A DNA stretch of 32,440 nucleotides from assembly GCA_902765025.1 (NCBI GenBank), contig CACWYC010000023.1:1-32440 (forward strand), given 5' to 3'. Position numbers and translations under genes: made by a program. The notes below the pieces were generated by a model. It was not told where the DNA came from and ran no database searches. It saw only the letters and a program-made list of their open reading frames with translations. This DNA comes from Oscillospiraceae bacterium. Lineage in GTDB: Bacteria; Bacillota; Clostridia; Oscillospirales; Oscillospiraceae. Every line of letters starts with the position of its first letter. Within the stretch, counting starts at the first letter, position 1. Below are positions 6,826 through 14,011 of the stretch, piece after piece.

Positions 6826-8292
6826 TCATTTCAGTTTCCAGACCAGGTCCTTGACCAGCAGCTCTTCTTCCAGCTTCTCGGGGGTGGTGTCCGCGCCGAT
6901 GTGGACAAACTCAATGTCCATCATCCGCGCCCAGTCCCGCATCATCTCCGCGGTCACGTCATAGGAAAGCACCGTGTGATGGGCGCCGCCGGCGGTGATC
7001 CAGCACTCCACGCCGGTGGTGAGATCCGGCAGCGCACGCCACATGACCCGGGCCACCGGCAGGTTCGGCATGGGCATAATGGGCTTCACCGCCTCGATGT
7101 CCTGCACAATCAGCCGGAGACGACCACCCATATCAATGAGCGACACCACGATGCCCCTCCCTGCCTTGCCCTCGAACACCAGGCGGGCGGGGTCCTTTTC
7201 GTTCATGCCGATGCCCAGATGGTGGGTCTCAATGCGGGGCTTGTCCGCCGCCAGAGACGGGCAGACCTCCAGCATGTGGGCGCCCAGGGAGTATTCCTGT
7301 CCCTCCACCAGGTGGTAGGTGTAGTCCTCCATAAAGCCGGAGGCACCGTTGCCGCCCTCACCCATGGCCTTCAGGATGGCGGTCATGGCGCTGACCTTCC
7401 AGTCGCCCTCGCCGCCGTAGCCGTAGCCCTGGGCCATCAGGTGCTGGGAGGCCAGGCCCGGCAGCTGCTCCATGCCGTAGAGATCCTGGAAGGTGTTGGT
7501 GAAGGCGCGGCAGCCCTCCCGGTCCAGCATCTTCTTCATGGCGATTTCTTCCTTCGCCTGGTAGCGGATGGCGGCGGTGTTGTCGGTGGCGATGTCGTAG
7601 CGAGCCTCATACTCGGCCACCAGCGCGTCAATCTCCGCCTCGGTGACCTTGTTCATCTCCTTTACCAGGTCGCCCACGGCCCAGGTGTTCACCTGCCAGC
7701 CCAGCTTCCGCTGCACCTCCACCTTGTCGCCCTCGGTGACGGCCACCTCCCGCATGTTGTCGCCAAAGCGCATGACCTTCATGCCCTTCGATACAGCCAC
7801 ACCTACGGCGGCCTTCATCCAGTCAGCCAGGCGCTTATGGACCTTCTCATCCTGCCAGTAGCCCGCGATGACCTTGCGGGGCATGCGCAGCCGGGCCGCA
7901 ATGAAACCGTGCTCCCGGTCGCCGTGGGCGGCCTGGTTCAGGTTCATGAAGTCCATGTCGATCTCATCGTTGGGGATCTCCTTATTGTACTGGGTGGCCA
8001 GATGGCAGTACGGCTTCTGCAGCGCGGCCAGGCCGTTGATCCACATCTTGCTGGGGGAAAAGGTGTGGCACCAGGTGATGATGCCGGCGCACTCGTCGCG
8101 GTAATTCGCCTCCTTGACCACGTCGGTGATCTCCGTATTGGTCTTGGCCGTCACCTTGTACACCAGCGGATAGGGCAGCACCTTGGACAGCTCCGCCGCC
8201 ATCTCCTTTGCGCGCTCCTCCACCGTCTCCAGCACCTCCGGGCCGTACAGGAACTGACTGCCCACCACAAACCAGAATTCAACTTGTTTCAT
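6826..8292 (-). CDS. araA: L-arabinose isomerase
   Basis: The 488-residue enzyme converts L-arabinose to L-ribulose in the cytoplasm using Mn2+. The four metal/catalytic residues of the family are in place: E295 in GGEGDW, E322 in FMEDYTYH, H339 in GAHMLE and H438 or H439 in GGAHHTVLS. The N-terminal VGSQFLYG and the WCHTFSPSKMWI segment are also typical. The length fits the usual 475-500. The ATG at 8292 is chosen; an upstream in-frame TTG at 8316 lacks a ribosome binding site, whereas AGGAG lies about ten bases before the ATG. It stands 104 bases behind a GH1 gene and ahead of GH3. No ribulokinase or ribulose-5-phosphate epimerase gene is in the window, so these must lie elsewhere. Confidence 0.97.
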   Translation of the reverse strand: MKQVEFWFVVGSQFLYGPEVLETVEERAKEMAAELSKVLPYPLVYKVTAKTNTEITDVVKEANYRDECAGIITWCHTFSPSKMWINGLAALQKPYCHLATQYNKEIPNDEIDMDFMNLNQAAHGDREHGFIAARLRMPRKVIAGYWQDEKVHKRLADWMKAAVGVAVSKGMKVMRFGDNMREVAVTEGDKVEVQRKLGWQVNTWAVGDLVKEMNKVTEAEIDALVAEYEARYDIATDNTAAIRYQAKEEIAMKKMLDREGCRAFTNTFQDLYGMEQLPGLASQHLMAQGYGYGGEGDWKVSAMTAILKAMGEGGNGASGFMEDYTYHLVEGQEYSLGAHMLEVCPSLAADKPRIETHHLGIGMNEKDPARLVFEGKAGRGIVVSLIDMGGRLRLIVQDIEAVKPIMPMPNLPVARVMWRALPDLTTGVECWITAGGAHHTVLSYDVTAEMMRDWARMMDIEFVHIGADTTPEKLEEELLVKDLVWKLK

Positions 8293-8355
8293 CGTTTCTT
8301 TTCTCCTGTCGTTCAAAACTCATACGCCTGCCTGTATGCGCACCGTTCCGGCTTC

Positions 8356-8383
8356 GCCCGCGCGGACGGCAGCCTGCGCGGGC
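8356..8383. repeat. Intercistronic hairpin between GH1 and araA
   Basis: GCCCGCGC (8356-8363) pairs with GCGCGGGC (8376-8383) around a 12-base loop, 14 bases after the GH1 stop at 8397. There is no T run. It may protect the upstream message or tune araA expression. Confidence 0.4.
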
Positions 8384-8396
8384 CCGTAATAGGTGA

Positions 8397-9680
8397 TCAT
8401 TTGGTTTCCTCCCCGTCATCCGCCAGACTTCCCAGCACCTTCAAGCTCTCTTTAGGATACCGGGTTTGGGTGGTTCTGTCAACGGCGATCAGGCCGAAGG
8501 TCTTGCCAAAGCCCGCCTGCCACTCGAAGTTATCCAGCAAGCTCCAGTGCAGATAGCCGCTGACCGGCACGCCGTCGGCCTTGGCCTGCATCACGGACGC
8601 AAAGGCTTCGCGGATAAAGGCGCAGCGGCGGCTGTCGTCGGCCGTCCCGATGCCGTTTTCCGTCACAAGCAGCTCCTTCGGGAATTCTTTGGCCACCTTT
8701 CTCAACACGTTTCCGATCGAGGAAGGATAGTCTTCATACCCCATCTGCGTCAGCGGCGCGTCAAGAGCGGGTTCTCTCGCGCCGTTTTCGTCCACGATCT
8801 TGCGGGAATAGTTCTGCACACCGAGAAAATCGTCGTCTTTGATATACGGAAGATACCATCCGAAATCCTCATGCCAGAGCCTGGCCGCCTGTTCCTCTCC
8901 GCCTTCCACAGGCTGATAGTCGAACAGAGAAAGGGTAAGGCCCACCTTCGTATCCGGAAGGCGTTCCTTGATTGCTTTTCTTGCGGCAATATGCGCCTCC
9001 ATGACGAAGCGCTCTGTCTTCTCGTCCCGCGGCTTCAGGAACGAATGGATCCTGAATGGGCTGGTGTGGAATGCGCGTCCCTGTTCGAGCATGCTCAAAA
9101 TGATGGTTTTCAGGTTCAGGCCGTTGTTCTGCCCGACCTGCACGCCGCCCTCCTTGCGCTTGCCCGCCTTCATCATGTCCGCAACCACTTTATGGAGCTG
9201 AATGCCCATGTTCGCTTCGTTGATGGTTGCGATATAGGGAAGCCGATCCCCCAGCGTTTCGGCAATGTGCCTGGCGTAGCGCGCAAAATAGGTGACGACT
9301 TTTTCGCTGGCCCAGCCGCCCCGCGCGATCAGCCATGCCGGAGAGGAAAAATGCATAAGTGTGACGATGGGCGTGACCCCGTTTGCGCAGCAGCATTCGA
9401 TCACCTTGCCGTAGTGCTCGATCTCTTTTTCGTCAAACCGGCCCTCCTCCGGCTCGATGCGCGCCCACTCGATGGAGAAGCGGTAGGCGTTGCCGCCGGC
9501 CTCCGCCAGGAGCTTGATGTCCTCTTCATAGCGGTTGTAGTGATCCACCGCCAGCCCGGAGGGCTCGGCAAAATCCGAGTGCTTAACGTTCTCCATGACC
9601 CAGTAGTCGGAATGGACGTTGTTGCCCTCTACCTGATGCGCCGCGGTAGCCGCGCCGATCAGAAACGCAGGACTATTCAT
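8397..9680 (-). CDS. Glycoside hydrolase family 1 beta-glycosidase, divergent subgroup
   Basis: The 427-residue enzyme is a GH1 TIM barrel without a signal peptide. It starts with the GAATAAHQVEGNN motif, has YRFSIEWARIEP (about 66-77), the acid/base E155 in TINEA, and the nucleophile E341 in LLVTENG, then YLHWSLLDNFEW near the C-terminus. Both catalytic glutamates are intact. The usual proline after the acid/base (NEP) is alanine here, and the HWDLP-type segment reads HFSSPAW, so it belongs to a divergent branch, perhaps with unusual aglycone preference. The start at 9680 has GGAG six bases upstream; a longer frame to 9719 is not supported. It follows the GPH symporter gene by 73 bases and probably hydrolyses the sugar imported by it. 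Confidence 0.92.
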   Translation of the reverse strand: MNSPAFLIGAATAAHQVEGNNVHSDYWVMENVKHSDFAEPSGLAVDHYNRYEEDIKLLAEAGGNAYRFSIEWARIEPEEGRFDEKEIEHYGKVIECCCANGVTPIVTLMHFSSPAWLIARGGWASEKVVTYFARYARHIAETLGDRLPYIATINEANMGIQLHKVVADMMKAGKRKEGGVQVGQNNGLNLKTIILSMLEQGRAFHTSPFRIHSFLKPRDEKTERFVMEAHIAARKAIKERLPDTKVGLTLSLFDYQPVEGGEEQAARLWHEDFGWYLPYIKDDDFLGVQNYSRKIVDENGAREPALDAPLTQMGYEDYPSSIGNVLRKVAKEFPKELLVTENGIGTADDSRRCAFIREAFASVMQAKADGVPVSGYLHWSLLDNFEWQAGFGKTFGLIAVDRTTQTRYPKESLKVLGSLADDGEETK

Positions 9681-9704
9681 ATTGTTCTCCTTTATGCAGC
9701 AGTC

Positions 9705-9731
9705 GGAGGCGGCGGCCAAGCCGCCGCCTCC
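9705..9731. repeat. Intercistronic hairpin between the symporter and GH1 genes
   Basis: A perfect 12-bp stem (GGAGGCGGCGGC at 9705-9716 with 9720-9731) closes a 3-base loop, about 22 bases after the symporter stop. There is no T run. Such hairpins often stabilise or partly attenuate a long message, giving different amounts of transporter and enzyme. Confidence 0.55.
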
Positions 9732-9753
9732 GCGGTGTCAATACTTGTACGGT

Positions 9754-11154
9754 TTATTCCGCTTTGGTCTCGCCGTGCTTCTTGGCAAGGTCCGCGTTCA
9801 TCTGGGGACGGATGCTGTCCACCTTGTAGAACAGGCTCAGCACCAGCATCAGCACGAAGAGGATCAGCGGCAGGATGTTATACAGGAACACGATGGCGCC
9901 GTTGGCGGCGTCGGACTGGGTAGCGGCCAGTCCGTCATAGCCCGCCAGGCCCATCACCAGGCCCACCAGGCCCACGGCGATGCCGTTGCCCACCTTGGAG
10001 GCGAAGTTGGCGATGGAGGCCACCAGGCCCTCAATGCGGACGCCGGTCTTCCACTCGCCGTAGTCCATGCAATCGATGAGGTAAGTGTTGATCATCATGG
10101 AGATAGGCATGGTGCCGATGCCGAACAGCAGGCCGCCCACGATGATGGTGGTCATGTTGGGGCCGCCCAGGGTACGGATGAGCATGCCCACGATGCCGAT
10201 GCCGCAGCAGACCTGGAGCAGGCGGGTGGTGCCGAACTTCTTGGACAGCATGGGGAAGAAAATCAGCGCGGGAACCACGACCATGCTGGTGATGGCGGCG
10301 GTGCCCTGAGCGGCCAGATCGCCGTAGATGTACTTGAAGTAATAGGTGGTGGCGGTCTGCATATTGTTGACCACGAAGGTCAGGAGCATCAGGCCCACGA
10401 CGATGAACAGGTACTTGTTCTTGCCGATCAGGCCGAGGGATTCCTTCAGACTCAGTTCGTTGGCGGCCGTCTTGCCGTCCGCCTTGGGCTCGTCCACCAC
10501 GATCTCCTTGCAGAAGATGAAGCGCAGGATGCCGATGACGGACATGATAACGCCCAGGGAGATGACCAACTTGGTCCAGCCGGCCTGCGTGGTGCCGCCG
10601 GTAGCCAGCCAGCGCGGGAAAACGATGTTGAAGATGATGGAGCAGAACATGACGATGAAGCCGTTGATGGACATGGCCTTGATCTGGTTCTGCTCGGTGG
10701 TGAAGGCGCGGGCCATGTAAACCGAGTCGATGCCGCCCAGAGCCGTGGCGCAGACGGCGTTGACCATGGTGTACATGATGAACAGCCAGATATACTGCAC
10801 AAGCTGGCTTGCGTTGGGAACCATGAACATCAAAGCGGCAAACAGCCACTCGAAGATGATGAAGACCTCGTAGGGACGGGCCTTGCCCCACTTGGTGTGG
10901 GTCTTGTCCAGCAGGAAGCCGAAGCCGAGATCGGTGAAGGCGTCGATGATCTTGGAAACCAGGAACAGCGTGCCGACGACCGTGGCGTTCAATCCCACGA
11001 TATCGGTGCAGTAGAACGCGGTGTTCATGCACAGCACTACGTTGATGGCCGCCGCAATGCCGCGGGTGGACCATACCGCGCCGTACCAGATGGGCATGCG
11101 CTGCCGGGCGCCGTAAGGCACGCCCTTCTCATTGAGCCGTTCTTTTTTTGCCAT
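9754..11154 (-). CDS. GPH-family sugar:cation symporter (MelB-like)
   Basis: The 466-residue protein has about twelve membrane helices and the glycoside-pentoside-hexuronide family signature near residues 75-95: KIIDAFTDLGFGFLLDK then THTKWGKARPY. The equivalent second-half segment is DCMDYGEWKTGVRIEG. These symporters take up mono- or oligosaccharides and glycosides with Na+ or H+. The ATG at 11154 has GGGAGG upstream. It is the first gene of locus A and is divergent from an AraC regulator. The substrate should be one that the downstream GH1 and GH3 enzymes cut, possibly releasing arabinose for AraA. Confidence 0.93.
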   Translation of the reverse strand: MAKKERLNEKGVPYGARQRMPIWYGAVWSTRGIAAAINVVLCMNTAFYCTDIVGLNATVVGTLFLVSKIIDAFTDLGFGFLLDKTHTKWGKARPYEVFIIFEWLFAALMFMVPNASQLVQYIWLFIMYTMVNAVCATALGGIDSVYMARAFTTEQNQIKAMSINGFIVMFCSIIFNIVFPRWLATGGTTQAGWTKLVISLGVIMSVIGILRFIFCKEIVVDEPKADGKTAANELSLKESLGLIGKNKYLFIVVGLMLLTFVVNNMQTATTYYFKYIYGDLAAQGTAAITSMVVVPALIFFPMLSKKFGTTRLLQVCCGIGIVGMLIRTLGGPNMTTIIVGGLLFGIGTMPISMMINTYLIDCMDYGEWKTGVRIEGLVASIANFASKVGNGIAVGLVGLVMGLAGYDGLAATQSDAANGAIVFLYNILPLILFVLMLVLSLFYKVDSIRPQMNADLAKKHGETKAE

Positions 11155-11207
11155 AGTGTTCTCTTCCTCCCTGTTTCAATATTTGTGAAAAGGTTTTTCG
11201 TGATTTT

Positions 11208-11290
11208 ATTATAGCGAAAGGGAGAAAAAGGTGTTATAATTTATCTGCCTATTTTATTTGTTATATGCCCTCATTGTTTTTTTCGCTATA
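11208..11290. promoter_or_regulatory. Divergent control region with paired 10-bp operator-like sites
   Basis: TATAGCGAAA (11210-11219) and its exact inverse TTTCGCTATA (11281-11290) lie 71 bases apart centre to centre, close to seven helical turns. A TATAAT on the minus strand (11208-11213) could be the symporter -10; it has no good -35, as expected of an activated promoter, and it overlaps one of the two sites. A second TATAAT on the plus strand (11235-11240) may serve the regulator, also without a clear -35. The layout suits looping by the AraC-type protein encoded next to it. Confidence 0.5.
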
Positions 11291-11317
11291 GTACACAAAG
11301 AAAGGGGCGCGAATATT

Positions 11318-12526
11318 GTGAATCTTCACCAAAGGCTTGCGTTCTTCTATGAGCTCATCGGCTGCGGTCATGCGCTATACCATACGGTTCTCGACCCGTC
11401 TTTACAGCTTGCGGACACCAACTGCCCCTTTTCCGCGCATATCCCGGCATTGCTGAATTGGGATGAGGACGCCCCATCCTTTTTTGCCTCTTTGGCGGAT
11501 GAACCCCTCCCCGTGATGATCGCCGGCTGCGCCGACCTTCTGTGGATCCTGGATTTTGAAAAGGCGGAGGGTGCGCTCCTGGCATTCCATCTGATCGGCC
11601 CGGTTTTTCTCGAAGACGTCTCCGTGCCCCGGCTGGAGGCGGCGATCTCCGCCCTGGGGATTTACGGCGGCGGGAAGCATGAGCTGGTGGGGCAGCTCAC
11701 CGCGCTGCCCATTTTCCCCATCAACCGCTGGATGGACTACGGCCTCATGCTCCACTTCAGCCTCTGCGGCCAGCGTCTGGACTCCGGCAGCTTCCATTTT
11801 GTGGATCGCAAGACCGCCTCCTCCGGAGCGCCGGAGCAGCAGCGGCCCAGCGCCTCCCACGGCACCTGGGCCATGGAGCAGGAGCTGCTGCGGCTGATCG
11901 AAGAGGGCAATCTGGACTATCGCAAGCGTGTGGGCCGACTGGTAGAGCGGGGGCAGATGGTTCCCCTGGGCGCCGGCGATACGCTGCGGCACGTCAAGAA
12001 CTCCATTATCATTTTTACGGCGCTCTGCGCCCGCGCCGCGATCCGCGGAGGGCTCTCGCCGGAGGTCGCCTACACGCTCAGCGACCGCTACATCAACAGC
12101 GCGGAGAGTGCCGGGAGCTTTGAGGAGATGGCAAGCATCAACAGCAGAATGCAGGATGACTTCGTGCAGCGGGTCCACGATTGTCGCTATGCGCGGGTCT
12201 CGCCCCTGTTTCAAAAGCTGTTCCAATATCTGGACACCCACCTGGAGAATACGCCCAGTATGCCGGACATTGCCAAAGAAATGGGCTACTCTGTTTCCTA
12301 TCTGGCCAGAGAGTTCAAAAAGCAAACCGGGCAGACCATGCAGCAGTATCTGCGCTCCCGCCGGATCGAGCTGGCCAGGCTGGCGCTTCTCAGCAGCAAC
12401 GACTCGATTCAGAACATCTGTCACAGTCTCGGCTTCAGCTCCCAGAGCTATTTTACAGCCGAGTTCCGAAAGGCAGTGGGCATGACGCCCACCGCGTATC
12501 GGCAGCGAAACGGAGTCGAAGAATAA
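11318..12526 (+). CDS. AraC-family transcriptional regulator with N-terminal sensor domain
   Basis: The 402-residue protein ends in a two-HTH AraC domain (about residues 300-400), with SMPDIAKEMGYSVSYLAREFKK and then NICHSLGFSSQSYFTAEFRK and the GMTPTAYRQ ending. A middle helical part (about 180-285) begins with HGTWAMEQELL. The N-terminal part (about 1-165) resembles the uncharacterised sensor of larger AraC regulators such as the YSIRK-linked group; it has no cupin motif. I chose GTG at 11318, ten bases after AAAGGGG; the frame is open upstream to a TTG at 11258 but without a good ribosome binding site. It is divergent from the symporter and probably activates locus A when its glycoside is present. 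Confidence 0.85.
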   Translation: MNLHQRLAFFYELIGCGHALYHTVLDPSLQLADTNCPFSAHIPALLNWDEDAPSFFASLADEPLPVMIAGCADLLWILDFEKAEGALLAFHLIGPVFLEDVSVPRLEAAISALGIYGGGKHELVGQLTALPIFPINRWMDYGLMLHFSLCGQRLDSGSFHFVDRKTASSGAPEQQRPSASHGTWAMEQELLRLIEEGNLDYRKRVGRLVERGQMVPLGAGDTLRHVKNSIIIFTALCARAAIRGGLSPEVAYTLSDRYINSAESAGSFEEMASINSRMQDDFVQRVHDCRYARVSPLFQKLFQYLDTHLENTPSMPDIAKEMGYSVSYLAREFKKQTGQTMQQYLRSRRIELARLALLSSNDSIQNICHSLGFSSQSYFTAEFRKAVGMTPTAYRQRNGVEE

Positions 12527-12646
12527 AAGCTTTCCCCCATACGCCGCAGCGGCCAGAGCCTTGCTGCGGCTGTAGCAGCCCAGCACGGCGCCGGGATCAA
12601 AGGCGTCCCCTTCCCCGCCCGTCTCATTGGGCAACACCGTGCCGGG
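12521..12646 (-). pseudogene. Remnant of an NAD-dependent epimerase/dehydratase gene
   Basis: The minus-strand frame reads VLPNETGGEGDAFDP then GAVLGCYSRSKALAAAA. This matches the central segment of extended SDR proteins, where the YxxxK catalytic pair lies (here Y-S-R-S-K) after a FDPxxVxGxY stretch. Nothing resembling the N-terminal Rossmann motif or the C-terminal half is joined to it: on one side the frame enters the antisense of the AraC gene, on the other it meets the GH1 end. It therefore looks like a 40-codon scar at the join between loci A and B. It overlaps the last codons of both neighbours, whose 3' ends may have been reshaped. Within it GCCGCAGC (12543-12550) and GCTGCGGC (12563-12570) could form a hairpin. 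Confidence 0.5.
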
Positions 12647-13973
12647 TCGGGCAAGGATCCGGAAGCAGAGCGCCATTTGAGTCGATCAGCTTCTTATACG
12701 CCCAGGCGCTGTCCTTGATGATGCGCTTTCCCGTGGCAAAATCCACGTAGATGAGCCCAAAGCGGGGATCATAGCCCTCCACCCACTCGAAGTTGTCCAT
12801 GACGGACCAGTGCTGATAGCCCAGCACCGGGATTCCCTCGTCTACTGCCCGTTTGAGGCCGCCGAGATAGCGGAAAATAAAGTCCGTGCGCTGCGGGTCG
12901 TGGACCTTTCCGTCCAGGGAAACGATGTCGTTTGCGGCAAGGCCGTTTTCCGTGATCAGGATGGGCAGCTTATAGCGCTCGTAGACGAACTTCACGTTCC
13001 AGTACATCACCCGCCCGTCAATGACCCAGCCGAGGCTGTTCTTTGCCATGCCCGGATCGGGCTTTTTGCCGCCGCCCCAGTCGGCGTAGTTGAAGGAGGT
13101 ATAGATGTTGAGCCCTATAAAGTCCAGCGGCTGGCAGATGGCCGCCATATCCTTCTCATGGGTGGCGTAGATACCGTAGGCTCTTACGGGCTTTCCCAGC
13201 AGCATCGGATCCATCCACCAGCGGTTGGCCATGAGGCCGTTGCCGGTCTCCACGGTCTTTTTTCGGGCATCCTCGATCTCGCCCGTGGTTTCATGCTCCG
13301 GCACCCACGCGCCGCTGGAAAACGCCACGCCCACCTTGGGCGGCTTCTTCGCAAATTGGCGGATCACCTTGACTGCTTCTGCATGAGCGAGCATGCAGTT
13401 GCGCGTGAGCTTCGAGAGCGCCAGATAGTTCCGCTTGAAGGGGGCGTGAACGCCCTGCATATAGCCGTTCATAATAAAGCAGCCCGGCTCGTTCATGGTC
13501 ATCCACCAGGTAACACGGTCGGATAGAGTGTCCACCAGAACCTTCGTATATTCCCTGAACAGCGGCACGATGCGCTCGCTCATCCAGCCGCCTTTTTTGT
13601 GGACCCACAGGGGCATATCCCAGTGATAGATGGTGACCAGTGGCTCGATGCCCGCTTCCAGCAGCGCATCCACCAGCTCGGAGTAGAATTTGAGACCCTC
13701 CGGGTTTACCTTACCCTCCTCCGGGATCACGCGGGACCAGCTGATGGAGAAGCGGTAGCTTTTCAGCCCTATCTTCTTCATCAAAGCCACGTCTTCTTGC
13801 CAGCGGTGGTAGTGGTCGCAGGCCGTGTGGCAGGTTTCCCCGCGCTTTACCTGCTTTTTTGTAGCCACGTCCCAGATGCTGGGCGTTCTGCCGCCCTCGT
13901 TCCAGCCGCCCTCGATCTGTGCCGAGGCCGCAGCCGCGCCCCAGAGAAAGTTTTCGGGAAAGCTTGTGTTCAT
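12624..13973 (-). CDS. Glycoside hydrolase family 1 beta-glucosidase
   Basis: The 449-residue enzyme has canonical GH1 motifs: FLWGAAAASAQIEGG (9-23), HYHRWQEDVALM, YRFSISWSRVIPEEG (73-87), YHWDMP (116-121), the acid/base E162 in WMTMNEP, the nucleophile E342 in ILITENG and HWSVMDNFEW near the end. It lacks a signal peptide and should cleave imported beta-glucosides or 6-unphosphorylated disaccharides. The ATG at 13973 has AAGGAG eight bases upstream; the longer frame to 14066 overlaps GH43 and is rejected. It is the last gene of locus B, 38 bases after GH43. The final residues after KKLIDSNG are probably acquired from the epimerase remnant beyond, because they do not look like a GH1 end. Confidence 0.94.
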   Translation of the reverse strand: MNTSFPENFLWGAAAASAQIEGGWNEGGRTPSIWDVATKKQVKRGETCHTACDHYHRWQEDVALMKKIGLKSYRFSISWSRVIPEEGKVNPEGLKFYSELVDALLEAGIEPLVTIYHWDMPLWVHKKGGWMSERIVPLFREYTKVLVDTLSDRVTWWMTMNEPGCFIMNGYMQGVHAPFKRNYLALSKLTRNCMLAHAEAVKVIRQFAKKPPKVGVAFSSGAWVPEHETTGEIEDARKKTVETGNGLMANRWWMDPMLLGKPVRAYGIYATHEKDMAAICQPLDFIGLNIYTSFNYADWGGGKKPDPGMAKNSLGWVIDGRVMYWNVKFVYERYKLPILITENGLAANDIVSLDGKVHDPQRTDFIFRYLGGLKRAVDEGIPVLGYQHWSVMDNFEWVEGYDPRFGLIYVDFATGKRIIKDSAWAYKKLIDSNGALLPDPCPTRHGVAQ

Positions 13974-14011
13974 AAATCTATCTCCTTCATGGTGGGTTTC
14001 TGATTCATCCA

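Noticed and set aside
11258..11317. Start of the locus A regulator at the TTG at 11258
   Set aside because: The extra residues are hydrophobic and overlap the operator-like site; GTG at 11318 has a ribosome binding site and a typical N-terminus.
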